From Azospirillum sp051124815 (GTDB lineage: Bacteria > Pseudomonadota > Alphaproteobacteria > Azospirillales > Azospirillaceae), in assembly GCF_051124815.1 (NCBI RefSeq), contig NZ_CP118492.1, positions 186,001 to 250,000 of the forward strand: a DNA stretch of 64,000 nucleotides, written 5' to 3'. The position numbers and the translations under genes were made by a program. A model generated the notes under the pieces. It searched no databases, was not told the origin of the DNA, and saw only the letters and a list, made by a program, of their open reading frames with translations. Within the stretch, counting starts at the first letter, position 1, and the number at the start of each line of letters is the position of its first letter. Below, in pieces: positions 8,890-17,587 of this stretch.

Positions 8890-10570
8890 CGCCTACACCC
8901 TGCTGCGCGGCGGCCGCGTCTGCGACCCCACCGGGGCCATGATCGGCGGCGATCTGCGCGACCTGTATCTGAAGGACGGCCGCATCGCCGCGACGCCGCC
9001 GGCGGATGCCCGCATCGGGGAGGTTGTCGATCTGGACGGCCGCATCGTCATGGCCGGCGCCATCGACATCCACAGCCACATCGGCGGCGGCAAGGTCAAT
9101 CTCGCCCGCCTGCTGTTGCCGGAGGAGCATCGCGAGCATGGCAGCGGCCCCGACGGTCTGCGCCGGTCGGGCAGCGGTCTGTTCACCCCGTCCAGCTTCG
9201 TCACCGGCTATCGCTATGCCGAAATGGGCTACACCGCGGCGTTCGAGCCGGCGATGCTGCCGTCCAACGCCCGCCACACCCATCTGGAACTGGCCGACGT
9301 CCCGATCATCGACAAAGGCTGCTACGCCGTCCTCGGCAACGACGATTTCCTGCTGGAGCGGATGGCGGCCGGGGCAACACAGTCGGAGGTCAACGACTAT
9401 GTCGCCTGGATGCTGCACGCCACCCAGGCGGTCGGCGTCAAGGTGGTGAATCCCGGCGGTATCAGCGCCTTCAAGTTCAACCAGCGCCGCCTGAACCTGG
9501 ACGAGGCGCATCCCCATTACGGGATCACGCCGCGCCGCATCCTGACCACGCTGGCCACCGCGCTGTCAGACCTGGGGGTGCCGCATCCGCTGCACATCCA
9601 CTGCAACAATCTGGGCATCCCCGGCAATGAATCGGTGACGCGCGACACCATCGCCGCGCTCGACGGGCTGCCCGCCCACCTGACCCACCTGCAATTCCAC
9701 AGCTATGGGACGGAGGGCGACCGCCGCTTCTCCTCGGCCGCCGCCGAGATCGCTGAGTCGGTGAACCGCAGCCCGAACATCTCAGTCGATGTCGGCCAGA
9801 TCATCTTCGGCCAGACCATCACCGCGTCGGCCGACATCATGTCGCAGTTCCGCAACAGCGGCCTCGCCAGCCCACGCAAATGGGTGTGCACCGACATCGA
9901 ATGCGACGGCGGCTGCGGGCTGGTGCCGTTCCGCTATCGCGACAAGGCCTTCGTCAACGCCCTGCAATGGGCCATCGGGCTGGAACTGTTTCTGCTGATC
10001 GACGATCCCTGGCGGGTCTATCTGACCACCGACCATCCGAACGGCGGCCCCTTCACCAGCTATCCGCACCTGATCCGCCTGCTGATGGACCGGAGCTTCC
10101 GCAACGAGCAGCTGGCGCGGATCAATCCCGACGTGGCGGCGCACAGCCGGCTCGGCTCCATCGACCGCGAATACACGCTGGAGGAGATCGCCATCATGAC
10201 CCGCGCCGGCCCCGCCCGCGTGCTGGGCCTGCGCGACCGCGGCCATCTGCGCCCCGGCGCCGTCGCCGACGTGGTGGTGTACGACGATTTGCCCGACCGC
10301 GAGGCGATGTTCGCCGCGCCTGCGCTGGTGTTCAAGAACGACCGGCTGGTGGCGCGGAACGGACAGCTGACCGCAACCGGCTGGGGCGACACCATCGTCG
10401 TCCGGCCGGAGTTCGATTCCGCCATCGAACGGCGGCTGAAGCCGTGGTTCGAGGATCACCAGACCGTACGGCTCGGCAACTTCCGCATCGCGGACGGGGA
10501 GATCCTCGACCATGGCCGCGGTGGCCTGTCCATCGTTCCGACTCTGACGGCGTCCGACTCATGCTTCTGA
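8882..10570 (+). CDS. fhcA: Formyltransferase/hydrolase complex subunit A (FhcA)
   Basis: A 562-residue amidohydrolase-fold subunit that hydrolyses the formyl group to formate. It resembles FwdA: LLRGGRVCDPTG at the start, the metal-binding IDIHSHIGGGKVNLARLLLPEEH, LHIHCNNLGIPGN, HLTHLQFHSYG, DVGQIIFGQTITAS, TTDHPNGGPFTSYP and GHLRPGAVADVVVYDD near the end. Length is typical for the family. It overlaps fhcB by 8 bp and fhcD by 10 bp. Confidence 0.95.
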   Translation: MSDAYTLLRGGRVCDPTGAMIGGDLRDLYLKDGRIAATPPADARIGEVVDLDGRIVMAGAIDIHSHIGGGKVNLARLLLPEEHREHGSGPDGLRRSGSGLFTPSSFVTGYRYAEMGYTAAFEPAMLPSNARHTHLELADVPIIDKGCYAVLGNDDFLLERMAAGATQSEVNDYVAWMLHATQAVGVKVVNPGGISAFKFNQRRLNLDEAHPHYGITPRRILTTLATALSDLGVPHPLHIHCNNLGIPGNESVTRDTIAALDGLPAHLTHLQFHSYGTEGDRRFSSAAAEIAESVNRSPNISVDVGQIIFGQTITASADIMSQFRNSGLASPRKWVCTDIECDGGCGLVPFRYRDKAFVNALQWAIGLELFLLIDDPWRVYLTTDHPNGGPFTSYPHLIRLLMDRSFRNEQLARINPDVAAHSRLGSIDREYTLEEIAIMTRAGPARVLGLRDRGHLRPGAVADVVVYDDLPDREAMFAAPALVFKNDRLVARNGQLTATGWGDTIVVRPEFDSAIERRLKPWFEDHQTVRLGNFRIADGEILDHGRGGLSIVPTLTASDSCF

Positions 10571-11466
10571 ACGGCATCCACATCGAGAACACCTATGCCG
10601 AGGCCTTCGACATGAAGGCGACCCGGCTGATCGTGACCGCCGACACGCCAGCCTGGGCGCGCCATGCCGGGATGGCGGCGACCGGATTCGCCACCTCGGT
10701 CATCGCCTGCGGCTGCGAGGCGGGAATCGAGCGTGAGCTGGCGCCGGAGGAAACCCCGGACGGGCGCCCCGGCGTGTCCCTGCTGTTCTTCGCCACCGGG
10801 CGCAGCGTGCTGGGCAAGCAGGTGGAGACCCGGCTCGGCCAATGCATCCTGACCTGCCCCGGCACCGCCTGCTTCTCCGGCGTGCCGCGCGGCGCCAGGG
10901 AGGATCTGATACCGCTGGGTCAGAAGCTGCGCTATTTCGGCGACGGGCAGCAGATGTCCAAGCTGCTGGGCGGCCGGCGCTATTGGCGCATCCCGGTGAT
11001 GGACGGCGAATTCCTGTGCGAGGAATCGAGCTGGAGCGTCCCGGCGGTCGGCGGCGGCAACCTGCTGATCCTTGCCGACGCACGGATGGCGGCGCTGGAG
11101 GCGGCGGAGGCGGCGGCGGACGCCATGCGCGCCGTGCCCAACGTGGTGCTGCCGTTCCCCGGCGGGGTCGTGCGCTCCGGCTCCAAGGTGGGGGCGAAGT
11201 ATAAGGGGATGCCGGCCTCCACCAACGATGCCTATTGCCCGACGCTGCGGGGACTGCCCCGCTCCCGCCTGCCGGCGGAGGTGGAATCGGTGCTGGAGAT
11301 CGTCATCGACGGACTGACGGCGGCCGACGTCGCGGCAGCCACCACCGCGGGGCTGAAATGCCTGATCGAGCGCGGTCGGGGCTCCGGCGTGTGGGGCGTC
11401 ACCGCCGGCAATTACGGCGGCAAGCTGGGCCGCCACCACTTCCACCTTCACGAGCTGCTGCCATGA
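10561..11466 (+). CDS. fhcD: Formylmethanofuran:H4MPT formyltransferase (FhcD)
   Basis: A 301-residue Ftr homologue that transfers the formyl group between H4MPT and methanofuran in the Fhc complex. It opens with NGIHIENTYAEAFDMKATRLIVTA and contains GFATSVIACGCEAGIE, LGQCILTCPGTACFSG, VVRSGSKVGAKYKGM and TAGNYGGKLGRHHFHLHELLP, all Ftr signatures. The ATG at 10561 overlaps the fhcA stop by 10 bp. A longer in-frame extension upstream lies inside fhcA and was rejected. Confidence 0.95.
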   Translation: MLLNGIHIENTYAEAFDMKATRLIVTADTPAWARHAGMAATGFATSVIACGCEAGIERELAPEETPDGRPGVSLLFFATGRSVLGKQVETRLGQCILTCPGTACFSGVPRGAREDLIPLGQKLRYFGDGQQMSKLLGGRRYWRIPVMDGEFLCEESSWSVPAVGGGNLLILADARMAALEAAEAAADAMRAVPNVVLPFPGGVVRSGSKVGAKYKGMPASTNDAYCPTLRGLPRSRLPAEVESVLEIVIDGLTAADVAAATTAGLKCLIERGRGSGVWGVTAGNYGGKLGRHHFHLHELLP

Positions 11467-12272
11467 GCGTGCTGAGCTTCCGCCTGAAAGGCCCGTTGAC
11501 CGGCCGCGTCGATGCCTCTCCCCTGCTGCCGCACCGGCTGGCGGCGATGGACCCGAGGGAGATCGCCGCCTTGACCCTTCGGCTCGGCCGGGGACAAATC
11601 GCGGTGGGCGACCTGTTCGACCTGTCGGGCAGCCCCGGCGACACCGTCGAACTGGAGGGCGACGAGCGGCTCGACTTCGTCGGGGCGGGACTGTCCGGCG
11701 GCACCATCCGCGTCGCCGGAGCGGTCGGCCACCGCGCCGGCACCGGCATGAGCGGCGGATCCCTGGTGGTGGAGGGAACGGCCGGGCTGGCGGCGGGTGC
11801 CGCCATGCGCGGCGGCGTGCTGACCATATGCGGCGATGCCGGCAACGAGCTGGGCGGCGCCCTGCCGGGCGAACGGGCGGGCATGACGGGCGGGCGGATC
11901 CTGGTCCGGGGCAGTTGCGGCGACCGTGTCGGCGAGCGCATGCGGCGCGGACTGATCGCGGTCGGCGGCGACGTCGGGGCCTATGCCGCCCTGCACATGA
12001 ACGCCGGCAGCCTGTTGATCGGCGGCAGGCCGGGCGCCGCCACCGGCCATGGCATGCGGAACGGCACCGTCCTGTTCCGCGGCGAGATCGATGCGCTGCC
12101 GGGATTCGCCGACTGCGGTCTCAACCAGCTGCCCTTCCTGTCACTTTTGGACAATCACCTGTCCGAACTGGACGGGGTTCCACCCGCCTGCCGGGGCATG
12201 ACCGGATGGGCACGCCGCTGGCTGGGCGACCGTGGCTTCGGCGGACGCGGCGAGCTGCTGTCCTGCGTTTAA
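11463..12272 (+). CDS. fhcC: Formyltransferase/hydrolase complex subunit C (FhcC)
   Basis: A 269-residue protein with a run of glycine-rich repeats of the GltB C-terminal beta-helix type, such as GGTIRVAGAVGHRAGTGMSGG and GMTGGRILVRGSCGDRVG. This is the fold of FwdC/FhcC. It probably scaffolds the complex. The ATG at 11463 overlaps the fhcD stop as ATGA. It is the last gene of the fhc operon; 347 bp of non-coding sequence follow. Confidence 0.93.
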   Translation: MSVLSFRLKGPLTGRVDASPLLPHRLAAMDPREIAALTLRLGRGQIAVGDLFDLSGSPGDTVELEGDERLDFVGAGLSGGTIRVAGAVGHRAGTGMSGGSLVVEGTAGLAAGAAMRGGVLTICGDAGNELGGALPGERAGMTGGRILVRGSCGDRVGERMRRGLIAVGGDVGAYAALHMNAGSLLIGGRPGAATGHGMRNGTVLFRGEIDALPGFADCGLNQLPFLSLLDNHLSELDGVPPACRGMTGWARRWLGDRGFGGRGELLSCV

Positions 12273-12619
12273 AAAAGCATCAGCCCAATGATCATCCGGA
12301 CCCAGCCGTTCGGGGTGTGTGGGATTACCCCGCCGGATGATATTATCGTTCGCACACCCGGATGATTTGCATAAAAAACAATCCCGATTCGATCAACGTC
12401 GCGCTCCTTCAAGGATAATGTCCGCTTTGTTCAATGTCGCCGGGCCGCAACCTGCGTAGGCTGCTTGTCATAAAAACTTGATGGTGCGGAGAAGGATCAT
12501 CCTCCCGCCCGTCCGAACGTGGCCGCCCAAGCAAACAAGGCCGCGGGAAAGCAGCGTGTTCGCCGACCATTCGCGACCCACGACACACGAACAGGCATGC
12601 GGAATAGGGGCACGGGACA
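12273..12619. other. Intergenic region fhcC-glxA-like gene with repeat cluster
   Basis: This 347-bp gap holds no convincing gene. An AT-rich part directly follows fhcC and contains the repeat cluster described separately at 12291-12366. The right-hand part up to the regulator start shows no clear promoter hexamers or other motif that I could identify. Confidence 0.5.
12291..12366. repeat. Interleaved direct and inverted repeats upstream of the GlxA-type regulator
   Basis: CCGGATGAT occurs at 12333-12341 and again at 12358-12366 (25 bp apart). Its exact reverse complement ATCATCCGG is at 12291-12299. Between them GGGTGTGTG (12313-12321) pairs with CGCACACCC (12351-12359), one mismatch. Either a tandem operator or an RNA structure after fhcC could explain this. 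Confidence 0.6.
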
Positions 12620-13639
12620 ATGAAGTGCATTGAACAGCAGTCCGGCGGTTCCGCCGTCGACACGATCGGTTTTCTCCTGGTTCCCGATTTCTCCATGATC
12701 GCCTTCACCGCGGCGGTGGAGCCTCTCCGCCTTGCCAACCACATCAGCGGCAAGGAACTATATCGGTGGGTGCTGCTGTCCCCCACCGGCGGGGTCGAGC
12801 GGGCCAGCAACGGCATCCGGATCTGCGTCGACCATGCCATCGCCGATGCGCCTCAGCTGTCCACCGTGATGGTCTGCAGCGGCGTCGGAGGCCACTGGTT
12901 CGAAGATCGCACGGTTTTCTCGTGGATGCGGCGGGCGGCCGCCCAGGGGATCGCCTTCGGCGCCCTGTGCACGGCCAGCCACATCCTGGCCCGGGCCGGC
13001 CTGCTGAACGGCTACCGCTGCACCATCCATTGGGAGAACATGGCCGGCTTCGCCGAGACCTTCCCGGAGATCGAGGCGACGGGGGAGCTGTTCACCATCG
13101 ACCGCAACCGCTTCACCTGCGCGGGCGGCACCGCCGCCACCGACATGATGCTGCACCTGATCGCCGCCCGCCATGGCGAGAAGCTGGCGATGGACATCGC
13201 CGAACAGCTTCTGCACACCAAAATCCGGGCCGGCAGCATCCGCCAGCAGGAAGAACTGCATGCCAATCCGGTGCTGGATCACGAAGACCTCAACGCCGCC
13301 GTGGCGGTGATGCAGGCCAACATCGAGGAACCGCTGGACCTGCTGACGCTCGCCGCGGAACTGGGCCAGTCCCGCCGGAATCTGGAGCGGCTGTTCCGCA
13401 AATACATGAACTGCTCGCCGGCGAAATACTATCTCGGACTCAGGATGAAGCGGGCGCGACAGCTGCTGTGCCAGACCCGCATGTCGGTGATGGAGGTGTC
13501 GATCAGCTGCGGCTTCATTTCCGCCACCCATTTCAGTAAATGCTACCGCGATCACTTCGGCGTCGCCCCGCGCAGCGACCGCCAGAGCCAGCGGCACAGC
13601 CCGCTTGCCGCCGCGCACGAGTTCGCCGGCCTGACCTGA
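12620..13639 (+). CDS. GlxA family transcriptional regulator (DJ-1/PfpI plus AraC DNA-binding domain)
   Basis: A 339-residue regulator. Residues about 15-190 form a DJ-1/PfpI-like class I amidotransferase domain (TIGFLLVPDFSMIAFTAAVEPLR, GALCTASHILARAGLLNG). Residues about 225-320 form an AraC-type double helix-turn-helix (LTLAAELGQSRRNLERLFRK and VSISCGFISATHFSKCYRDHFG). Characterised relatives control genes for quaternary amine and related catabolism in Pseudomonas. Here it lies between the fhc operon and the cofactor-biosynthesis operon, so it is a candidate regulator of one or both. The effector is unknown. Confidence 0.88.
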   Translation: MKCIEQQSGGSAVDTIGFLLVPDFSMIAFTAAVEPLRLANHISGKELYRWVLLSPTGGVERASNGIRICVDHAIADAPQLSTVMVCSGVGGHWFEDRTVFSWMRRAAAQGIAFGALCTASHILARAGLLNGYRCTIHWENMAGFAETFPEIEATGELFTIDRNRFTCAGGTAATDMMLHLIAARHGEKLAMDIAEQLLHTKIRAGSIRQQEELHANPVLDHEDLNAAVAVMQANIEEPLDLLTLAAELGQSRRNLERLFRKYMNCSPAKYYLGLRMKRARQLLCQTRMSVMEVSISCGFISATHFSKCYRDHFGVAPRSDRQSQRHSPLAAAHEFAGLT

Positions 13640-13818
13640 TGCGGCCGGTACGGAAAAGGCTCAACTCCGGGAAACAGGGGGGCGGCGGCGGGAATCGTCA
13701 TTAAGGTGTCGCATTCGAACACATATCCTCCTGCGGTCGCCGATAAGGTATAAATCGGCCTGCCCGACACCAGATCCGCGTCAGGCCCCGCCGGACAACT
13801 GCCAGGAGGACGGCACCG

Positions 13819-14316
13819 ATGCTCGAAACGATCCTTTCCGCCCAATGCGCGCGCGGCGCGGCCACGGCCGACGCGCAGCGGTCCTCCATCCCGGCCGGCC
13901 TCTACGAGCTGTTCCTGGAGAACGTCGTCCTGCCCTGCCGGATCGGCGTCTTCGATTACGAGCGCGGTGCGCCTCAGCGGGTGCGCATCGACCTTCTGCT
14001 GCAGGTGCGCCAGGACGGAGCCCAGTTCTCCGACGATATCGGCGACGTGCTGTCCTACGACGACCTGCTGTCCGGGCTGAAACGGATCCTGATGGACGAG
14101 CACACCAATCTGGTCGAGTTGCTGGCGGAGAAGATCGCCCGCATGTGTCTGGCCCACGAACAGGTGCAGTCGGCCCGCGTGTCGGTGGCGAAACTGGACA
14201 TTTACAACGGGGTCGCGGTTCCGGGCATCCGGCTAGAGCGGACGCGCGACCAGATGCCGGGCTCGTCCCTGCCGGCGTCACATCGCCTGATGGTCATGGC
14301 CGACCGGCGGATCTGA
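13819..14316 (+). CDS. Dihydroneopterin aldolase-like protein (FolB family)
   Basis: A 165-residue FolB-fold protein. FolB cleaves dihydroneopterin to 6-hydroxymethyl-dihydropterin, a precursor shared by folate and H4MPT. Visible features are LYELFLENVVLPCRIGVFDYERGAPQRVRIDL, DDIGDVLSYDDLLSGL and TNLVELLAEKIA, the usual FolB elements, with Tyr, Glu and Lys at plausible active-site positions. It has an N-terminal extension of about 25 residues compared with standard FolB. AGGAGG stands nine bases before the ATG at 13819. It heads a tightly spaced cofactor operon, so it may be an H4MPT-dedicated paralogue. Confidence 0.82.
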   Translation: MLETILSAQCARGAATADAQRSSIPAGLYELFLENVVLPCRIGVFDYERGAPQRVRIDLLLQVRQDGAQFSDDIGDVLSYDDLLSGLKRILMDEHTNLVELLAEKIARMCLAHEQVQSARVSVAKLDIYNGVAVPGIRLERTRDQMPGSSLPASHRLMVMADRRI

Positions 14317-14320
14317 TCCG

Positions 14321-15037
14321 ATGACGGCCAACACATCGCCGGTAGACGGATTGCCGACCGACAGATCGTCCGACGCCGCGGCGCGGCCCTGGGTGATCAA
14401 GATCGGCGGCAGCCTGTCGGACTGGCACCGGCTGGGAACCTGGTTGGATCTGATCGCCCGTCCCGGCCATCTCCATCCTCTGGTCATCGTTCCGGGCGGC
14501 GGCCCCTTCGCCGACGCCGTGCGCGATGCCCAGGACAATTGGCGCTTCGACGACCGCCTCGCCCACCGCATGGCCCTGCTGGCGATGGAACAGTTCGGGC
14601 TGATGCTGCACGGCATCTGCCCGGCGCTGCAGACGGCGGCGACGCACGAGCGGCTGCGGTCGCTAATCCGGGCACGGATGCCGGCGGTGTGGCTGCCGTC
14701 CGCCATGGTGCTGGACCATCCCGAGATCGCCGAAAGCTGGGAGGTCACCTCCGACAGCCTCGCGGCGTGGCTGGCGGTGGAGCTGGACGCGGCGGCACTG
14801 GTTCTGGTCAAGTCGGGGCCCTGCCCCTGTTCTGCGACCGATGCGGCGGCATTGGCGCGCGACGGGCTGGTCGACGCGGCCTTTCCGCACTGGCGCGCGC
14901 GCTTTTCCGGCGAAAGCTGGTGCATCCATCGCGACAACCACATTCTGATGGAAGAGGCGCTTGCCGGCCGCGCGACTCCCGGCTGCGCCCTGCTGCGCAA
15001 TCCGGAGGTGGAACTTCTGCCGGGCGTGCGGGCATGA
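14321..15037 (+). CDS. mfnE: Amino-acid-kinase-fold protein, MfnE-like furanmethanol phosphate kinase
   Basis: A 238-residue protein with the amino acid kinase fold: WVIKIGGSLSD at the phosphate-binding N-terminus and VIVPGGGPFADAVRDAQ downstream. MfnE of methanogens phosphorylates [5-(aminomethyl)furan-3-yl]methyl phosphate during methanofuran synthesis, and related kinases (COG2054) are present in methylotroph clusters. The 3' end overlaps the flavoprotein gene as ATGA, and mfnB lies in the same operon. The exact substrate is inferred. Confidence 0.8.
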   Translation: MTANTSPVDGLPTDRSSDAAARPWVIKIGGSLSDWHRLGTWLDLIARPGHLHPLVIVPGGGPFADAVRDAQDNWRFDDRLAHRMALLAMEQFGLMLHGICPALQTAATHERLRSLIRARMPAVWLPSAMVLDHPEIAESWEVTSDSLAAWLAVELDAAALVLVKSGPCPCSATDAAALARDGLVDAAFPHWRARFSGESWCIHRDNHILMEEALAGRATPGCALLRNPEVELLPGVRA

Positions 15038-15603
15038 ACGAGATGTCGAATCCACCCGCATCGCCCAGGCTGGCCTGGGCGCTGACCGGTTCCGGTCATT
15101 ACATCAAGGAGACGCTCGACCTGATGGCGCGGCTGCCGCCGCTCGACGTCTTCCTAAGCAAGGCGGCGGAGGAGGTCATGCGCATGTACCGCCGCCGCGA
15201 CGGCAACTTCCCGCCAGGCACCCGCCTGTTCCGCGACCGCGCCGCAAGCGCCCCGCAGATCGGGCGGTTCTATTTCGGCGAATACCACACGCTGGTGGTG
15301 GGACCGGCCACCTCGAACACGGTCGCCAAATGCGTGCAGGGAATCTCCGACACGCTTCCGACCAACGCCTTCGCCCAGGCCGGCAAATGCCGGGTGCCCT
15401 GCATCGTCTTCGCCTGCGACACCGCGCCGGAAATGAAGACGGAGGCGCCGCACGGCATGGTGCCGGTCTACCCGCGGCGCATCGACCTGGAAAACGTCGA
15501 CCGGCTGCGCGGGTTCGAGGCGACCACCGTCGTCGAAACCGTCCCCGAACTCGAAGCGGCGCTGAAAGCGCGTCTTGAATGTCTGACCACATCGTCTTCG
15601 TAA
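15034..15603 (+). CDS. Archaeal-type flavoprotein (COG1036), DmrB-like dihydromethanopterin reductase candidate
   Basis: A 189-residue Rossmann-like flavoprotein: LAWALTGSGHYIKETLDLM at the N-terminus, VFLSKAAEEV, YHTLVVGPATSNTVAKCV and GISDTLPTNAFAQAGK. Related proteins in methanogens and methylotrophs (DmrB/AfpA) bind FMN and reduce dihydromethanopterin to H4MPT, the last step of cofactor synthesis. The ATG at 15034 overlaps mfnE by 4 bp; a longer upstream frame lies inside mfnE. The specific reaction is inferred from the family and operon. Confidence 0.8.
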   Translation: MNEMSNPPASPRLAWALTGSGHYIKETLDLMARLPPLDVFLSKAAEEVMRMYRRRDGNFPPGTRLFRDRAASAPQIGRFYFGEYHTLVVGPATSNTVAKCVQGISDTLPTNAFAQAGKCRVPCIVFACDTAPEMKTEAPHGMVPVYPRRIDLENVDRLRGFEATTVVETVPELEAALKARLECLTTSSS

Positions 15604-16997
15604 CCGGAAAGCTGGCGGAGCCGCGCCTGCGGGCGGTGCTCGACGGGATGGCGCCCGCCGCCTTCGGCTTCGAGGTGGTGCAGATCGGCGTCAGCGTCGC
15701 CGCCCTGATGACGGAGGAACTGATCAAGCGGCGCCTTCCGCCGCCGCCGCCGGGCGCGCGGATGATCCTGCCCGGCCGGACCCGATGCGATCTGGCGGCA
15801 TTGTCGGGACATTTCGGCGTCACCTTCGAACGCGGGCCGGAAGAACTGCGCGACATCCCCGCCTATCTCGGCGGGCGGGCGGCGCGGGCCGACCTGTCCC
15901 GCCATGCGGTGACGATCTTCGCCGAGATCATCGACGCCCCCCACCGCTCCATCGACAATCTGCTGGAGACCGCCGCAAGGCTACGCCGCGACGGCGCCGA
16001 CGTCATCGACCTCGGCTGCCACCCCGGCGAACGGTTCGGCAGGCTGGAGGCCGCGGTCGCCGCCCTGGTCGCCGCCGGCCACACCGTCAGCGTCGACAGC
16101 GCCGATCCGGAAGAACTGCTGCGCGGCGCGTCCGCCGGCGCCTCCTATATGCTGAGCCTCAGTGAGGACACGCTGTGGGTGCTGGACCGGACGGCGGCCA
16201 CGCCGATCCTGATTCCGGGAAAGGCGCGCGACCTCGACTCGCTGTGCCGCGCCGTCGACCGGCTGCGGGCGGCGGGCCGGCGTTTCCTCGCCGATCCGGT
16301 GCTGGACCCCATCCATTACGGCTACACGGAGTCGGTGGTACGTTATCACGAACTGCGCCGGCGCTATCCCGACATCGAGATGCTGATGGGGATCGGCAAC
16401 CTGACCGAGCTGACCGACGCCGACACCACGGGAACGACGGCCATTCTGATGGGCACGGTGTCGGAACTGTCGATCGGCGCCGTCCTCACCCTTCAGGTCA
16501 GCCCGCACGCCCGCACCGCGGTGCGCGAGGCCGACCGGGCGCGGCGGATCATGCATGCCGCCTCGGAAAGCGGCAGCCTGCCCAAGGGCATCGACGACGG
16601 GCTGATGGCTCTGCGCGACCGCCGCCCCTACGCCGGCACCCCGGCCGAGATCGCGGAGACCGCCCGCAGCATCCGCGACCCCTCCTTCCGGATCGAGGTG
16701 GCGGAGGACGGCGTCCATGTCTACAACCGCGACGGCCACCATGTGGCGACCGATCCCTACCAGCTCTACCCCCTGCTCGGGCTGGCGGAGGATGGCGGTC
16801 ATGCCTTCTACATGGGGGTGGAGCTGCAGAAGGCCTTCCTCGCCTGGCAACTCGGCAAGCGTTATGTCCAGGACGAGGACCTCTCCTGGGGCTGCACGGT
16901 AGAGGCGGCGGCCGAACCGGACAGCGACGCCCACGGCTTCAAGACGGCGGGCACGACCCTGCAGGAGCGCCGCCGGGCCTGCGGAAAGGCATCATGA
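15579..16997 (+). CDS. Dihydropteroate synthase-related protein with N-terminal DUF6513
   Basis: A 472-residue protein. Residues 1-100 match the DUF6513 segment found in H4MPT clusters (VFVTGKLAEPRLRAVL). A pterin-binding TIM barrel follows (FAEIIDAPHRSIDNLLETAARLRRDGADVIDLG, TVSVDSAD), and a C-terminal part contains VEVAEDGVHVYNRDGH-like sequence. Such proteins probably take the place of DHPS in H4MPT assembly, though the reaction is not settled. It overlaps the flavoprotein gene by 25 bp and the DUF447 gene by 4 bp. Confidence 0.85.
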   Translation: MSDHIVFVTGKLAEPRLRAVLDGMAPAAFGFEVVQIGVSVAALMTEELIKRRLPPPPPGARMILPGRTRCDLAALSGHFGVTFERGPEELRDIPAYLGGRAARADLSRHAVTIFAEIIDAPHRSIDNLLETAARLRRDGADVIDLGCHPGERFGRLEAAVAALVAAGHTVSVDSADPEELLRGASAGASYMLSLSEDTLWVLDRTAATPILIPGKARDLDSLCRAVDRLRAAGRRFLADPVLDPIHYGYTESVVRYHELRRRYPDIEMLMGIGNLTELTDADTTGTTAILMGTVSELSIGAVLTLQVSPHARTAVREADRARRIMHAASESGSLPKGIDDGLMALRDRRPYAGTPAEIAETARSIRDPSFRIEVAEDGVHVYNRDGHHVATDPYQLYPLLGLAEDGGHAFYMGVELQKAFLAWQLGKRYVQDEDLSWGCTVEAAAEPDSDAHGFKTAGTTLQERRRACGKAS

Positions 16998-17587
16998 TCC
17001 TCGAAACCATCGTCACCACGCTGGACGCCGGCGGCACCCCGCACATCGCCCCCTTCGGCGTCACCCGCGACGGCGACGATCTCGTGATCGCCCCCTTCCG
17101 CCCCTCCGTCACGCTCGCCGCGCTTGATGCCACCGGACGGGCCGTGATCAACCTCACCGACGATGCACGGCTGTTCGCCGGCTGCCTGACCGGACGGCGG
17201 GACTGGCCGCTGGTTCCCGCAACCGCAATCGCCGGCGTGCGTCTGGCCGACAGCCTCGCCCACTGGGAGGTGGAGGTGGTCCGGATGGAGGACGACCCGG
17301 TACGCCCGCGCTTCCATTGCCGGAGCGTCCATGAAGAGGCGCATCGCCCGTTCGCCGGCCACAATCGTGCCGCCGCCGCCGTGATCGAAGCGGCGATCCT
17401 TTGCAGCCGCCTGCATATGCTGCCGTGGGAAAAGGTGGAGCGTGAAATGGCCTACCTCGCCATCGCCGTCGAGAAGACCGCCGGGCCGCGGGAGCGGGAG
17501 GCCTGGGGCTGGCTGTGCGACCGCGTGGCCGCTTTCCGCGCCGAGATGCGCTCTCCCGACGTGACCAAGCCGCAGGTGCACTCATGA
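16994..17587 (+). CDS. DUF447 domain protein
   Basis: A 197-residue protein with the split-barrel, flavin-reductase-like look of DUF447: ILETIVTTLDAGGTPHIAPFGV at the start, AVINLTDDARLFAGCLTG in the middle and FAGHNRAAAAVIEAAILCSRL later. DUF447 proteins (COG2457) accompany H4MPT genes in methanogens and methylotrophs, with no assigned function that I know. It overlaps its neighbours by 4 bp on both sides, so it belongs to the cofactor operon. FMN binding is possible but not shown by the sequence. Confidence 0.85.
   Translation: MILETIVTTLDAGGTPHIAPFGVTRDGDDLVIAPFRPSVTLAALDATGRAVINLTDDARLFAGCLTGRRDWPLVPATAIAGVRLADSLAHWEVEVVRMEDDPVRPRFHCRSVHEEAHRPFAGHNRAAAAVIEAAILCSRLHMLPWEKVEREMAYLAIAVEKTAGPREREAWGWLCDRVAAFRAEMRSPDVTKPQVHS

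Noticed and set aside
12273..12619. Riboswitch in the fhcC-glxA gap
   Set aside because: The repeats allow pairing, but I could not match any known riboswitch consensus; kept only as a repeat cluster.
13750..13760. TATAAATCG upstream of the folB-like gene as a further copy of the ATAAAATC motif
   Set aside because: It is one base shorter, occurs once, and could equally be a -10-like sequence; not enough to call.
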